Notes: generated by a model not told the origin, from the sequence alone. A stretch of 55,822 nt of DNA from an uncultured Erysipelotrichaceae bacterium (GCA_902775735.1 CACYNH010000015.1:1-55822); one strand, 5' to 3'. Shown: positions 45,216 to 55,720, numbered from the stretch's first letter. Translations and numbers: made by a program.

Positions 45216-47312
45216 TCAAAGACTGAACAGCATGTCCTCATAAAGAGGCAGCTTGTAGAATTCTCTGGAGGCGATCACTTCATACGAATCGATGCACTCT
45301 CTGAGATCCTGCATGAGCGGGCAGACTTTATAATAGATGTCTTTGCCGGTGCGGAAGAAGTCGGGACCCGCAGCCGCTTTTTCCCATCCTTTGCCAAGGG
45401 CGTCAAGCGCATTGTATGTTTTGTCAATCAGGGCGGAAAGCTGAGCGGTGCGCTCTTTGATATAGGCAGGGGCGTTTTTGCCGCAGGCGTTCAGGGCAGT
45501 GGCGTAGAAGTTCAGCTCCGCCGTCATTGCCGGAAGCACATCCTTGCGGGTCATCTCCTGCATCGTTCTGATCTCGATGCCCATGACCTTGTAGTAGCGC
45601 TCTTCAAGGATATTGCGGTTGGCGTTGAGCTCGGCTCTTGAATAGATATCCAGGGAAGTGAAGAGGTTGACCACTTCCGGGGCGGAGAGGACTTCAACGG
45701 ATTCAATGAAGGATCTGACATTGGGCAGGCCTCTGCGGGCCGCTTCCTTGACCCACTCCTCGCTGTAGCCGTCGCCGGAGAACAGGATTCTCTTGTGGCT
45801 GTGGATGATGTTGCGGCAGATGTCCAGCGCCTTTTCACGGACGTCCTGGAGGTACTTGATGCCTTCCAGCTCGCCTGCGATTTCGTTGAGGGATTCGGCC
45901 ATGATCGCGTTGAGGACTGTGTTGGGGAAGGAGGCGCTCATCGAGGCGCCGACCATGCGGAATTCGAACTTGTTGCCGGTGAAGGCGACCGGACTGGTGC
46001 GGTTGCGGTCGGCGTTGTCATGGGGAATGTAGGAAAGGCCGGAAACCGGATTGAAGTCCGCTTTCTTTTCGCTCTTTCCCTCATTCTGGGAGGCGTGTCC
46101 TTTATAGAGGCTGTAGAGGATATCCTCGATATAGCTTCCCAGATAAATGGAAATGATTGCCGGCGGCGCTTCGTTTGCGCCGAGACGATGGTCGTTGCCG
46201 GTGCAGGAGGCGCTCATTCTCAGCAATACCGGGTAAGTGTCGACGGCTTTGATGAAGGCGCACACGAATACCAGGAAACGGATGTTTTCGGCCGGCTTTT
46301 CACCGGGTGAGAAAAGGTTCTGCCCGTCGTCGGTCACGATTGAATAGTTGTCATGCTTGCCGGAGCCGTTGATACCTTCAAAAGGCTTTTCATGAAGCAG
46401 GCATGCAAGGCCGTGTTTCTGGGCTGTCTTGCGCAGAATGTCCATGGTGACCTGGTTCTGGTCAACGGCAACGTTGCCGGTGGAATAGACAGGAGCGAGT
46501 TCGAACTGGCCGGGCGCCACTTCATTGTGTTCTGTTTTGGCGTAGATGCCGAGTTTCCAGAGCTCTTCATTGACTTCCTTCATGAACAGGGCGACCCTTG
46601 CCGGAATGGAGCCGAAGTAATGGTCGTCGAGTTCCTGCGCCTTGGGGGCGGGGGAGCCGAAGAGGGTGCGGCCGGTCATTTTCAGATCGGTTCTGGCGTC
46701 GTAGAGTTTCCGGTCGATCAGGAAATATTCCTGTTCAAGGCCGACGGAGATATTGCAGGATTTCACATCCTTGTCGCCAAGCAGATTGACCACTCTTGTG
46801 GCGGCTGAGCTTAAAGCGGAAATGGATTTGAGAAGGGGTTCCTTGCGGTCGAGGGCTTCGCCGTTGTAGGAGACAAAGACGGTTGGAATGCAGAGGACAT
46901 GTTCGCGGATGAAGACCGGGCTGGTCACATCCCAGTATGTATAGCCTCTTGCCTCAAAGGTGGCGCGCAGACCGCCGGAGGGGAAACTGGAAGCATCCGG
47001 TTCGCCCTTGATCAGCATCTTGCCGGAGAAGCGGGCTATCGGTTCGCCTTCCGCGGTGGGCTCAATGAAGGAGTCGTGCTTTTCGGCGGTGCCGCCGGTC
47101 ATCGGCTGGAACCAGTGGGTGAAATGCGTGACGCCTTTTTCCATGGCCCATCTTTTCATGGCGTGGGCGATGGCGTCGGCGGTCGGCCTGTCCAGGGTGC
47201 CTTCGTTGGCGACGGTTTTCTTCCATGACTGGTAGATCGGCTTGGGCAGCCGGTCCATCATTTCTCTTTCACTGAACACCAGTGAACCGAATTCTTCAAA
47301 AGGTCTTTCCAT
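45216..47312 (-). CDS. glnN: Glutamine synthetase type III
   Basis: The 698-residue enzyme makes glutamine from glutamate, ammonium and ATP. Its length and the GSIII landmarks (THWFQPMTGGTAEKHDSF near 63-80, SGGLRATFEARGYTYWD, NEVAPGQFELAPV, NRTSPVAFTGNKFEFRMVG) separate it from 440-470-residue GSI. GSIII is common in gut anaerobes. AAAGGAGAC precedes the ATG, and a clear promoter lies 25-50 bases upstream. It would assimilate ammonium, including any produced by NrfA. Confidence 0.96.
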   Translation of the reverse strand: MERPFEEFGSLVFSEREMMDRLPKPIYQSWKKTVANEGTLDRPTADAIAHAMKRWAMEKGVTHFTHWFQPMTGGTAEKHDSFIEPTAEGEPIARFSGKMLIKGEPDASSFPSGGLRATFEARGYTYWDVTSPVFIREHVLCIPTVFVSYNGEALDRKEPLLKSISALSSAATRVVNLLGDKDVKSCNISVGLEQEYFLIDRKLYDARTDLKMTGRTLFGSPAPKAQELDDHYFGSIPARVALFMKEVNEELWKLGIYAKTEHNEVAPGQFELAPVYSTGNVAVDQNQVTMDILRKTAQKHGLACLLHEKPFEGINGSGKHDNYSIVTDDGQNLFSPGEKPAENIRFLVFVCAFIKAVDTYPVLLRMSASCTGNDHRLGANEAPPAIISIYLGSYIEDILYSLYKGHASQNEGKSEKKADFNPVSGLSYIPHDNADRNRTSPVAFTGNKFEFRMVGASMSASFPNTVLNAIMAESLNEIAGELEGIKYLQDVREKALDICRNIIHSHKRILFSGDGYSEEWVKEAARRGLPNVRSFIESVEVLSAPEVVNLFTSLDIYSRAELNANRNILEERYYKVMGIEIRTMQEMTRKDVLPAMTAELNFYATALNACGKNAPAYIKERTAQLSALIDKTYNALDALGKGWEKAAAGPDFFRTGKDIYYKVCPLMQDLRECIDSYEVIASREFYKLPLYEDMLFSL

Positions 47313-47335
47313 AATTCAGTCTCCTTTATGGGGAA

Positions 47336-47364
47336 AATTTAATCCCATGCGGCCGATTGGTCAA
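47336..47364 (-). promoter_or_regulatory. Sigma-A-type promoter of glnN
   Basis: On the minus strand, TTGACC (47364-47359) and TAAATT (47341-47336) have exact 17-bp spacing. The upstream region to 47464 is A/T-rich and contains repeated CCGGAAT-type motifs around 47421-47453. Confidence 0.7.
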
Positions 47365-47464
47365 TAAAAAACAGAAAATCATTCATAAAAAAACAGAAAA
47401 AAGCAGAAAACCAGGAAAATTATTCCGGATTTGCCGGAAAAATTCCGGATTCTTCCCGAAAAAC

Positions 47465-47486
47465 AAAAAAAGCGCGTTTCCGCGCC
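47465..47486 (-). terminator. Intrinsic terminator after NifU-like gene (minus strand)
   Basis: On the minus strand, GCGCG-GAAA-CGCGC is followed by TTTTTTTG, just past the NifU-like stop codon. Confidence 0.88.
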
Positions 47487-47496
47487 CTGCTTTTGC

Positions 47497-47808
47497 TCAG
47501 AAGTATCCGAAAGGACTCGCCTGCAGCATCCGCACACTCTTGACCTCGGGAATTTCATCCATGAGCAGAGCCTGGATGCCCTCGTTCAGTGTTGTGTCGA
47601 TTGCCATACAGCCGGCGCATGCCCCCAGCATGGAGACGGTGACGACGCCGTCCTCATAGTCGATCAGCTGAACATCGCCGCCGTCCGCCTGGATGTAGGG
47701 TCTGATCTTGTTGATGGTATGCTCAATACGGTCAAGCAGGTCATTCCGGATGGCCCGCTCCTCAGCGGTGAGTTCCTTCACTTCATTTGTGTTTTCTTTT
47801 TCTGACAT
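47497..47808 (-). CDS. NifU-like Fe-S scaffold domain protein
   Basis: This 103-residue stand-alone NifU C-terminal domain has the cluster-binding motif GACAGCMAID (CxxC near 63-66), preceded by IRPYIQADGGDVQLIDYEDG. Such proteins carry or deliver 4Fe-4S clusters. It lies 18 bases downstream of the YuiD-like gene and probably shares its transcript. Confidence 0.92.
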   Translation of the reverse strand: MSEKENTNEVKELTAEERAIRNDLLDRIEHTINKIRPYIQADGGDVQLIDYEDGVVTVSMLGACAGCMAIDTTLNEGIQALLMDEIPEVKSVRMLQASPFGYF

Positions 47809-47826
47809 TTTCCAAACGCCTCTTTC

Positions 47827-48285
47827 CTATAATACCCTGTACAGGATCAGCGCGACAGCGATGCCGAGAAGGATTCCTCCGATCACTTCCCGCCATTTGT
47901 GGCCGAGCACCTGTTTCAGTTTTGTTTCGTATACCGGATCGGTAAACAGATCGGGATATTTCTCTTTGAGATCCCTGATCAATTGTTGCGTAACTTTCGC
48001 GTTTTGTCCACTGTAGTACCTTACATTCGCGGCGTCATAGATGACAATGACCGCCAGTGTGAGAGTGACCGCGAAGATGGACGAGCGGAACTGCTCCTGC
48101 ATGCCGACGGACACCGCCAGGGCGGAAACCATCGCCGAGTGCGAACTCGGAAAGCCGCCGGAAGCGCCCATCAGTTTCCAGTGCCATTCTTTATGACGCA
48201 GCCACCAGAACAGGGGCTTGAGCGCCTGCGCCAGCACTGCCGCGCTCATCGCCGACATAAACGGCCGCATGGAGCGCAGAATCAT
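47827..48285 (-). CDS. YuiD-like (DUF212) divergent PAP2-type membrane protein
   Basis: The 152-residue protein has several hydrophobic segments and the phosphatase-like motif GGFPSSHSAMV near residue 44-54, characteristic of the YuiD/acid phosphatase-vanadium haloperoxidase-related family. It ends in a C-terminal TM segment. The ATG at 48285 has GGGAG six bases upstream. Earlier in-frame ATGs (48306, 48474) lack a ribosome site or overlap the divergent promoter region. The substrate is unknown. Confidence 0.85.
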   Translation of the reverse strand: MILRSMRPFMSAMSAAVLAQALKPLFWWLRHKEWHWKLMGASGGFPSSHSAMVSALAVSVGMQEQFRSSIFAVTLTLAVIVIYDAANVRYYSGQNAKVTQQLIRDLKEKYPDLFTDPVYETKLKQVLGHKWREVIGGILLGIAVALILYRVL

Positions 48286-48312
48286 GAAATACTCCCATCG
48301 TGTCATTCCCGA

Positions 48313-48346
48313 ATTATAGCACACCGCAATTTTACTGTGGTATACT
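48313..48346. promoter_or_regulatory. Overlapping divergent promoters
   Basis: An extended -10, TGCTATAAT, reads on the minus strand (TATAAT at 48318-48313) toward the YuiD-like gene. TATACT at about 48341-48346 reads on the plus strand toward the S1-domain gene. The two promoters are packed within about 35 bases. Confidence 0.55.
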
Positions 48347-48372
48347 TTCTGCGTGTTAAATGGGAGAAACAA

Positions 48373-48744
48373 ATGACTTACAAAGCAGGACAGATCGTTG
48401 AAGGAAAAGTGACAGGAATCCAGCCCTACGGTGTTTTCGTGGCGCTCGACTACAGCACCAACGGACTGATTCATATTTCAGAAATCAGTGACGGATTTGT
48501 CAAGGATATCAGCCGGTATGCCGCGGTGGGGGATACCATCCGCGTCAAGATCATCGACTTTGATCCGGAAACCAACCACGCCAAGCTTTCCTTAAAAGCC
48601 ATGGCGAGAACCCACTCCCGCAACCGCCGCAAGCCGGTCATGGCCAAGGCGTCGCTGCCGCCGATGAAAATCGGCTTCCAGTCCATCGCTTCAAACATGA
48701 ACCAGTGGATCAGGGAAGCGGAGAAGGATCTTCTGAAGAAATAG
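48373..48744 (+). CDS. S1-domain RNA-binding protein (general stress protein 13/CvfD-like)
   Basis: The 123-residue protein has an N-terminal S1 domain (GQIVEGKVTGIQPYGVFVAL, about 5-75) and a short basic C-terminal tail (RTHSRNRRKP). Small S1 proteins such as YugI/CvfD bind ribosomes or mRNA and act as post-transcriptional regulators. TGGGAG precedes the ATG at 48373; the open frame upstream has no start with a ribosome site and covers the divergent promoter. It is monocistronic. Confidence 0.9.
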   Translation: MTYKAGQIVEGKVTGIQPYGVFVALDYSTNGLIHISEISDGFVKDISRYAAVGDTIRVKIIDFDPETNHAKLSLKAMARTHSRNRRKPVMAKASLPPMKIGFQSIASNMNQWIREAEKDLLKK

Positions 48745-48754
48745 TCATCTTCCC

Positions 48755-48784
48755 GGAATCTGAAAAAATCAGATTCCTTTTTTT
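48755..48784 (+). terminator. Intrinsic terminator after S1-domain gene
   Basis: GGAATCTGA and TCAGATTCC form a 9-bp perfect stem with loop AAAAA, followed by TTTTTTT. Confidence 0.94.
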
Positions 48785-48840
48785 GTGCGAAAACAGCACA
48801 GCGGCACCGGTAACTGATATAATTTCTTCTGCAGGTTTTT

Positions 48841-49500
48841 ATGAGCGGTAGAACAATTGTCATGACCGATGTTCACGGCTGCAGCCGTGAATTCGTACAG
48901 CTGCTGGAAATGGTCTCTGTGGATTACACAGACGACACTTTTGTGTTTCTCGGCGACGCGATCGACCGCGGTCCCGATGACTGGGGCGTGATGGAACAAT
49001 TGACCCAGCTGCGGTGGCTGATGGAGGAAAGGTTTATCTGGATCATGGGCAACCATGAGCAGAGGCTTCTTGACCGCCATCCCAAGAAAAAGAAAATGCC
49101 GCCCTATGACCGCCATGACATTCTGTATTTCCTGCCGTTATTAAGGGAGCTGCCTTATTACGCGGAAACCGAGAACTGCATTTTTGTCCACGCCGGCTAC
49201 AGCATGAATCCGAAAAAGAACACGAAGCAGTTCATGCTGGAGGACCGCTCCATTTTAAAAGGACAGCGCAGGTACAGCGGCAAGCTCTATATCGCCGGCC
49301 ACTCGCCGATCCCCAATGTTTCCTATGTGGATCCCTATGGCAATATCACAAGAGTGGAAAGCGGCATGGAACTGCCCGAGCACGGGGCGATATTCCTCGA
49401 TACCGGCTGCTGCGCAGGGGGAAAGCTTTCAGCCCTGGTGATTGAGGATCATATCATTAAGCTGTACCAGGTGCTTTCAAAGCAGTTCACAAAACTGTAA
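48841..49500 (+). CDS. Metallophosphoesterase, PPP-type serine/threonine phosphatase-like
   Basis: This 219-residue calcineurin-like enzyme carries the PPP metal motifs MTDVHGC, FLGDAIDRGP and IMGNHEQRL, a later VHAGYS and the AGHSPIPN segment. Bacterial members hydrolyse phosphoproteins or dinucleoside polyphosphates; which applies here is not decidable. GCAGG is a weak ribosome site, and TATAAT lies at 48818-48823. Confidence 0.9.
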   Translation: MSGRTIVMTDVHGCSREFVQLLEMVSVDYTDDTFVFLGDAIDRGPDDWGVMEQLTQLRWLMEERFIWIMGNHEQRLLDRHPKKKKMPPYDRHDILYFLPLLRELPYYAETENCIFVHAGYSMNPKKNTKQFMLEDRSILKGQRRYSGKLYIAGHSPIPNVSYVDPYGNITRVESGMELPEHGAIFLDTGCCAGGKLSALVIEDHIIKLYQVLSKQFTKL

Positions 49501-49561
49501 GCATGTTACAATGAAAACACAATGAAGTGTCCATCATACATACAATTTGAAAGGAGAGAAT

Positions 49562-51037
49562 ATGGCACATTTTCCTGAAGGTTTCTTATGGGGAGGCGCA
49601 GTCGCAGCGAATCAGTGGGAAGGCGGCTGGAACCTTGACGGCCGCGGCCCGGCAATGACCGACGTCACAACCGGCGGCACAGTCAATACACCCAGACTCA
49701 TCACCTACATCGCCGCAGACGGCAGCCACGGAACCCTGACAAGAGGGCAGAAGCTCCCCGAAGGCGCGAAGTACGCGGTTCTTGACGAATATCATTATCC
49801 CAACCACAACGCCGTAGACGGCTACCATCATTACAAGGAAGACATCGCCCTGTTCGCTGAAATGGGATTCAAGCAGTTCCGCATGTCCATTTCCTGGAGC
49901 AGACTGTATCCGACAGGCCTGGAGAAAGAACCGCTCAAAGCAGGCGTTGAATTCTACCGCGGCATGTTCAAGGAGATGCAGAAATACGGCATCGAACCGC
50001 TGGTCACCATCTGGCATTTCGACACTCCGCTGTATCTGGAGGAACACTGCGGCGGCTGGCTCAACAGAGAAACAATTGAACACTATGTCCGCTTCGCGAC
50101 AACATGCTTCACAGAGTTCAAGGGCCTTGTCCACCACTGGCTGACTTTCAATGAAATCAACAACACCATCCAGTTCCTGGATATGGGCGGCAATCTTCCC
50201 GATTCCGCATATCAGGACGCTTACCAGCACCTGCATTACCAGTTTGTCGCTTCCGCAAAGGCTGTCCAGATCGGCCACGCCATCGATCCGTCCAACATGA
50301 TCGGCTGTATGATCTGCGGCATCACATGGTATCCGGGCACATGCGATCCGAAAGACATTCTTGCCAACAGACACGCATGGGAAAAGAACATCTTCTACTG
50401 CGGCGATGTACAGTGTCTTGGTGAATACGGCACATACGCGACAAGACTCTGGAACGAGCATAACGTCAAACTCGACATCACCGATGAAGACCTCGATGAC
50501 CTGGCAAGAGGCACTGTCGACATGTACACATTCTCTTACTACATGTCCCAGCTTGTCACAACTCATGAGATTAAGGACAAAGTCGGCGGCAATTTCTCAG
50601 CCGGCGCAAGAAACGAATATCTCAAGTATTCTGACTGGGGCTGGGCAACCGACGCCGACGGTCTTGAATATTATCTCGAGATGATCTATGACAGATATCA
50701 TCTGCCTGTCATGGTCGTTGAAAACGGCCTTGGCGCTTATGACACTGTTGAGGAAGACGGCTCCATCCATGACCCGTTCAGAATCGAATACTACCGTCTG
50801 CACATCGAGGCGATGGACAAGGCGATCGAAAACGGCGTTGACCTGATCGGCTATACCACATGGGGCTGCATCGACGTCGTCTCCGCCGGCACCGGTGAAA
50901 TGAGAAAGAGATACGGCTTCATCTATGTCGACATGGATGATGAAGGCAAGGGAACCATGGCCCGCTCCAGAAAGGATTCCTTCTTCTGGTACAAGAAGGT
51001 CATCGCTTCCAACGGCGGCGATCTTTCCGATCTTTAA
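49562..51037 (+). CDS. GH1 6-phospho-beta-glucosidase (paralogue 1)
   Basis: This 491-residue cytosolic glycosidase cleaves phosphorylated beta-glucosides delivered by PTS. It has the GH1 start [15 protein letters not shown], acid/base Glu in TFNEIN and nucleophile Glu in VVENGLGAYD. The phosphate-binding region [10 protein letters not shown] and the C-terminal [13 protein letters not shown] are typical of the 6-phospho enzymes. AAAGGAGAG precedes the ATG at 49562; a TTG at 49547 falls on that site. A second GH1 gene lies at 54193. No PTS gene is nearby. Confidence 0.94.
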   Translation: MAHFPEGFLWGGAVAANQWEGGWNLDGRGPAMTDVTTGGTVNTPRLITYIAADGSHGTLTRGQKLPEGAKYAVLDEYHYPNHNAVDGYHHYKEDIALFAEMGFKQFRMSISWSRLYPTGLEKEPLKAGVEFYRGMFKEMQKYGIEPLVTIWHFDTPLYLEEHCGGWLNRETIEHYVRFATTCFTEFKGLVHHWLTFNEINNTIQFLDMGGNLPDSAYQDAYQHLHYQFVASAKAVQIGHAIDPSNMIGCMICGITWYPGTCDPKDILANRHAWEKNIFYCGDVQCLGEYGTYATRLWNEHNVKLDITDEDLDDLARGTVDMYTFSYYMSQLVTTHEIKDKVGGNFSAGARNEYLKYSDWGWATDADGLEYYLEMIYDRYHLPVMVVENGLGAYDTVEEDGSIHDPFRIEYYRLHIEAMDKAIENGVDLIGYTTWGCIDVVSAGTGEMRKRYGFIYVDMDDEGKGTMARSRKDSFFWYKKVIASNGGDLSDL

Positions 51038-51050
51038 TCAGCTTTCATAA

Positions 51051-51080
51051 AGAGCGCGCGCATGCGTGTTCTTTTCTTTT
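51051..51080 (+). terminator. Terminator after GH1 paralogue 1
   Basis: GAGCGCGC and GCGTGTTC pair with G-T wobbles across loop GCAT, followed by TTTTCTTTTTG. Confidence 0.65.
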
Positions 51081-51090
51081 TGTTTCATAG

Positions 51091-51123
51091 AAAAAGGATT
51101 CCGCCTGGTGACGGAATCCTTTG
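51091..51123 (-). terminator. Intrinsic terminator after flavodiiron gene (minus strand)
   Basis: On the minus strand, AAAGGATTCCG and CGGAATCCTTT form an 11-bp stem followed by TTC. It lies 13 bases past the stop of the flavodiiron protein. Confidence 0.85.
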
Positions 51124-51135
51124 ATGAAGCGTGAA

Positions 51136-53169
51136 TTACTGCTCAGCCGGTTCGAAGTCGTCTCTGCCGTGTTTGCAGATGGGGCACTGATAGTCAGCGG
51201 GCAGCTGGTCGCCGTCGAACGGTTCGAAGTAGCCGCAGATCTTGCAGATAAAGCCCTTCTTCTTTGTGACAGTCACAGCCGGGACATATTCAAAGGCGTC
51301 CTTGCCGTGCTTGCATAACGGACAGACATAGTCATCCGGCAGGTCATGGCCTTCCACGAAGTAGCCGCAGATCGTGCATCTCCAGCCTTCTTTCTGCTCT
51401 GTGGCGGCCGGCTGCTTCTTCGGCTTGATGTGGGCGTGGTAGTAAGCGTATGTGGCGCTCGGGGCGTTGGAGAGAACCCTTGCCTCGGTGACATTGGCGA
51501 TGAAGAGGGTGGAGACGCCAAGGTCGATCGACTGGATGACCTCGCATCCGAAGACCGCGTTGGTGAATTCGGGAATATAGCGGATGCCGTTGGCAAGTCT
51601 GTCTTTATAGGCGACATCAGCGAACTTGTCGGTATCTCTGCCCGACTGGAAGCCGAAGTGTTTGAAGAGATCGAACGGCGCGTCCTCGGTCAGGACTGAG
51701 ACATTGAACTTACCGGCCTTCTTGATGATGTCGGCGGTGTTGTTCTTGTTAATGACGGAGACAGCGACTTTCTTGAGATCGCCTTCGGAAACCTGGGCGG
51801 CGCTGTTGATGACGCAGCCGTAGTCTTTGCCGTCAAGCTGTGATGTCAGGATTTCAAGACCGTAGGAGAATTTGAAGAAAGCGGTCGGATCGACGCTGAC
51901 TTCCGCCTTGACGACTTCCGCCGGAGCGGCAGCGGCAGCCGGAGCTGCTTCCTTCTTTTCGCCATAGTGCGGGTTGATGTCCTTCGCGATCGCGTCGGCC
52001 AGGGCTTCAAGTTCCGCCAGTGTGCCTTCTTTGACGGAAGACTTGATTGTGACGGGTTCCTGGATGAATTCAGTTCCCGGCAGCTTCGAGAGCAGTTCCT
52101 TCATGAGTTTGCCGCTCATCGGGCCCCATGTGCCGTTTTCAAGCAGGGCAACCTTACGGTTTTTGAGGGAGTGGGCAACGATGTCGTTGAGCAGGTTCTC
52201 CATGGTGACAAAGATGCCGGCGTTGTATGTTGTGGCCGCGAAGACCAGGTGTGAGTTGCGGAAGGCGCTGGCGACGATGTAGCTGGCCGGGATGACGGAT
52301 GTGTCGAACATCTCAACCGGTACACCTCTGTCACTCAGCATGCCGGCAAGAATGTTGGCCATGTTTTCCGTATGGCCGTAGACGCTCGCGTAGGCGAGGC
52401 AGACGCCTTTGACTTCCGGCGTGTAGGTGCTCCACTGGTTGTACTTTTCAAGGAAGTCGCCGAAATGCTTTCTCCACACAAAGCCGTGCAGCGGGCAGAC
52501 ATAATTAATCTCGAGGGCAGCGGCTTTCTTCAGAACCATCTGCACCTGGGGACCGTACTTGCCGACGATATTTGTGTAATATCTTCTGGCTTCATCCAGC
52601 CAGTCGTGCATGAAGTCCACTTCATCCGCGAAGATGCGGCCGTTGAGAGCGCCGAAGGTGCCGAAGGCGTCGGCGGTGAAGAGGATCTTGTCGGTCTTGT
52701 CATAGCTCATCATGACTTCAGGCCAGTGAACCATCGGGGCGTTGACGAATGTCAGCTCATGCCTGCCGGTGTTCAGGACATCGCCTTCCTTCACCAGCAT
52801 GATCTTTTCACTCATGTCATAGTCGAAATACTGGGCGAGCATCTGCTTGATTTTGGCGTTGCAGACGATGGTCGTATCGGGATATCTGTAGATCAGATCC
52901 TCGATGGTTGCCGCATGGTCGGGCTCCATGTGGTGGATGACCAGGTAGTCAAGCTTTCTGCCGCCGAGGCCATAGGCGACATTGTCGAAGAATGTGTGGG
53001 CGACCGCTTTGTCGACAGTGTCGAAAAGAACAGTCTTTTCATCCAGAAGCAGATACGAGTTGTAGGAGACGCCGTTGGGCACGCCATAGACGCCTTCAAA
53101 ACAGGTCAGTCTTCTGTCATCAGCGCCGGTCCAGAGAAGGTCGCTGAGAATCTGTTTGGTGCAATGCAT
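51136..53169 (-). CDS. Fused flavodiiron protein: diiron MBL + flavodoxin + flavin reductase + two rubredoxins
   Basis: This 677-residue cytosolic enzyme should reduce O2 to water or NO to N2O. The diiron domain (about 1-250) has HMEPDH (His80, Glu82, Asp84, His85), MVHWPE (His148), TADAFG (Asp167) and CPLHGF (His228). A flavodoxin domain follows (about 255-395, AYASVYGHTENMA binds FMN), then an Ala/Glu-rich linker. A flavin-reductase-like domain spans about 430-580. Two rubredoxins complete it: CTICGY...CPLCKHG and CKICGY...CPICKHG. Electrons could thus enter through its own reductase and rubredoxin modules. ACGGAGG precedes the ATG. Confidence 0.94.
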   Translation of the reverse strand: MHCTKQILSDLLWTGADDRRLTCFEGVYGVPNGVSYNSYLLLDEKTVLFDTVDKAVAHTFFDNVAYGLGGRKLDYLVIHHMEPDHAATIEDLIYRYPDTTIVCNAKIKQMLAQYFDYDMSEKIMLVKEGDVLNTGRHELTFVNAPMVHWPEVMMSYDKTDKILFTADAFGTFGALNGRIFADEVDFMHDWLDEARRYYTNIVGKYGPQVQMVLKKAAALEINYVCPLHGFVWRKHFGDFLEKYNQWSTYTPEVKGVCLAYASVYGHTENMANILAGMLSDRGVPVEMFDTSVIPASYIVASAFRNSHLVFAATTYNAGIFVTMENLLNDIVAHSLKNRKVALLENGTWGPMSGKLMKELLSKLPGTEFIQEPVTIKSSVKEGTLAELEALADAIAKDINPHYGEKKEAAPAAAAAPAEVVKAEVSVDPTAFFKFSYGLEILTSQLDGKDYGCVINSAAQVSEGDLKKVAVSVINKNNTADIIKKAGKFNVSVLTEDAPFDLFKHFGFQSGRDTDKFADVAYKDRLANGIRYIPEFTNAVFGCEVIQSIDLGVSTLFIANVTEARVLSNAPSATYAYYHAHIKPKKQPAATEQKEGWRCTICGYFVEGHDLPDDYVCPLCKHGKDAFEYVPAVTVTKKKGFICKICGYFEPFDGDQLPADYQCPICKHGRDDFEPAEQ

Positions 53170-53286
53170 GATATAAACCTCCGTAATATCCTTATGACTG
53201 AATTGTACCGTATTTCCGGTTTATTGATAATAGCCACGGTGACATTCCTGTGCGGATGTCATTTTTCTTCTGTTATGATTGTTGCG

Positions 53287-54069
53287 ATGAAATATGCGGA
53301 AAACGTTTATCTTGAAAAATCAGTGAAGCTTCTGGAACGCTGGCTTCCTGCAAGCGCCCGGGAAATGCTGGAAACATATATGGCACAGTCAGATGAAGAA
53401 GCGGACTGGAATATTGAAGAGGACACGGAAGGCTTTGTCTATTGTGTTTTCAGCTGGCCGGAAACAGACAGCGAAAGGGCGGTTCTGCTTGTTTATGACG
53501 ATGAGATGAGAATCATCGCCGACTGTTCGGCCGTCCACTGCAGTGTGAGCCATCTGCTTTCAAGCGTGAGGCTGTTTGATGAGCTGTGTGAGGAGAGCGA
53601 CTGGATGTATCTTTCCCACTACACTCTCTGCGCCGACCTGTTTCCTGAAATCCCCTGGCCGCCCGAAGGAAAAAAAGTGAACAGGGAAGGGGAAGCGCTG
53701 CTGTACTCCAACGCCTATGTCACAAAAGCGTACAGAAGAAAGCATATCTTCACAGTCATGACCGAAATCATGCGTGAATTCGCCCTGCGCTTTCAAAGCG
53801 GCAATGCGCTTCTTTACACATCCTTTTCACTCGATCCCGACATTGCCGTCTACGGTCCCGACGCGGTGAAAGAACCTTATCACTACAGTTTTGAAAAGGA
53901 TGAGCCTGACCGCATGCGCAATAAAATGATTCTGGAAAAGCTCGGCTTTGAAGTGATCCGCCTGCAGGAAACCGAAGAAGACCCGGAAGCGGACGGCACC
54001 AAGCTGTGGTTTGCGGTGAAGAAGGAAAACGATGTCATCATCGATATTGAAAAGGAGAGCGTCTCCTAA
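53287..54069 (+). CDS. GNAT-like acetyltransferase domain protein
   Basis: In this 260-residue protein the first half is acidic and unassigned. Residues about 140-235 resemble a GNAT fold: YSNAYVTKAYRRKHIFTVMT fits the acetyl-CoA loop, and MILEKLGFEVIRL fits the C-terminal strand. No Shine-Dalgarno is seen at 53287 or at the alternative ATG 53275. A TATGAT at 53274-53279 would place transcription start at or next to the ATG at 53287, so a leaderless mRNA is possible. The open frame extends far upstream antisense to the flavodiiron gene, but that part is a shadow. Confidence 0.7.
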   Translation: MKYAENVYLEKSVKLLERWLPASAREMLETYMAQSDEEADWNIEEDTEGFVYCVFSWPETDSERAVLLVYDDEMRIIADCSAVHCSVSHLLSSVRLFDELCEESDWMYLSHYTLCADLFPEIPWPPEGKKVNREGEALLYSNAYVTKAYRRKHIFTVMTEIMREFALRFQSGNALLYTSFSLDPDIAVYGPDAVKEPYHYSFEKDEPDRMRNKMILEKLGFEVIRLQETEEDPEADGTKLWFAVKKENDVIIDIEKESVS

Positions 54070-54070
54070 G

Positions 54071-54100
54071 ACGGACCGGTGCGGTCCGTTTTGTGTTTTT
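54071..54100 (+). terminator. Intrinsic terminator after GNAT-like gene
   Basis: ACGGACCG and CGGTCCGT form a perfect 8-bp stem with loop GTG, followed by TTTGTGTTTTTG. Confidence 0.88.
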
Positions 54101-54189
54101 GAAGGCAATCTTCAGCATTTTTCATCGTTTGCACATGTTAATTGACAGCATGTCATGTAAAATAGAAATAACAACAGGAGGAAAAATAA

Positions 54190-55665
<1,476 letters not shown>

Positions 55666-55679
55666 AATTTCTTCTTAAG

Positions 55680-55712
55680 GCAGGGACTCTTCAGGGGTTC
55701 CTGCTTTTTATT
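55680..55712 (+). terminator. Intrinsic terminator after GH1 paralogue 2
   Basis: GCAGGGA and TTCCTGC pair with one wobble and are followed by TTTTTATTT. Confidence 0.75.
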
Positions 55713-55720
55713 TGACCGGC

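Noticed and set aside
47400..47460. Repeated CCGGAAT motifs upstream of glnN as a repeat array or CRISPR
   Set aside because: There are only a few short imperfect copies without regular spacing. No CRISPR array or cas gene was found anywhere in the window.
47899..48372. Upstream part of the open frame ending in the S1-domain protein
   Set aside because: It is antisense to the YuiD-like gene and its promoter; the S1 domain begins at the ATG at 48373.
52372..53274. Upstream part of the open frame ending in the GNAT-like protein
   Set aside because: It is antisense to the flavodiiron gene and shows no family features; the real product starts near 53287.
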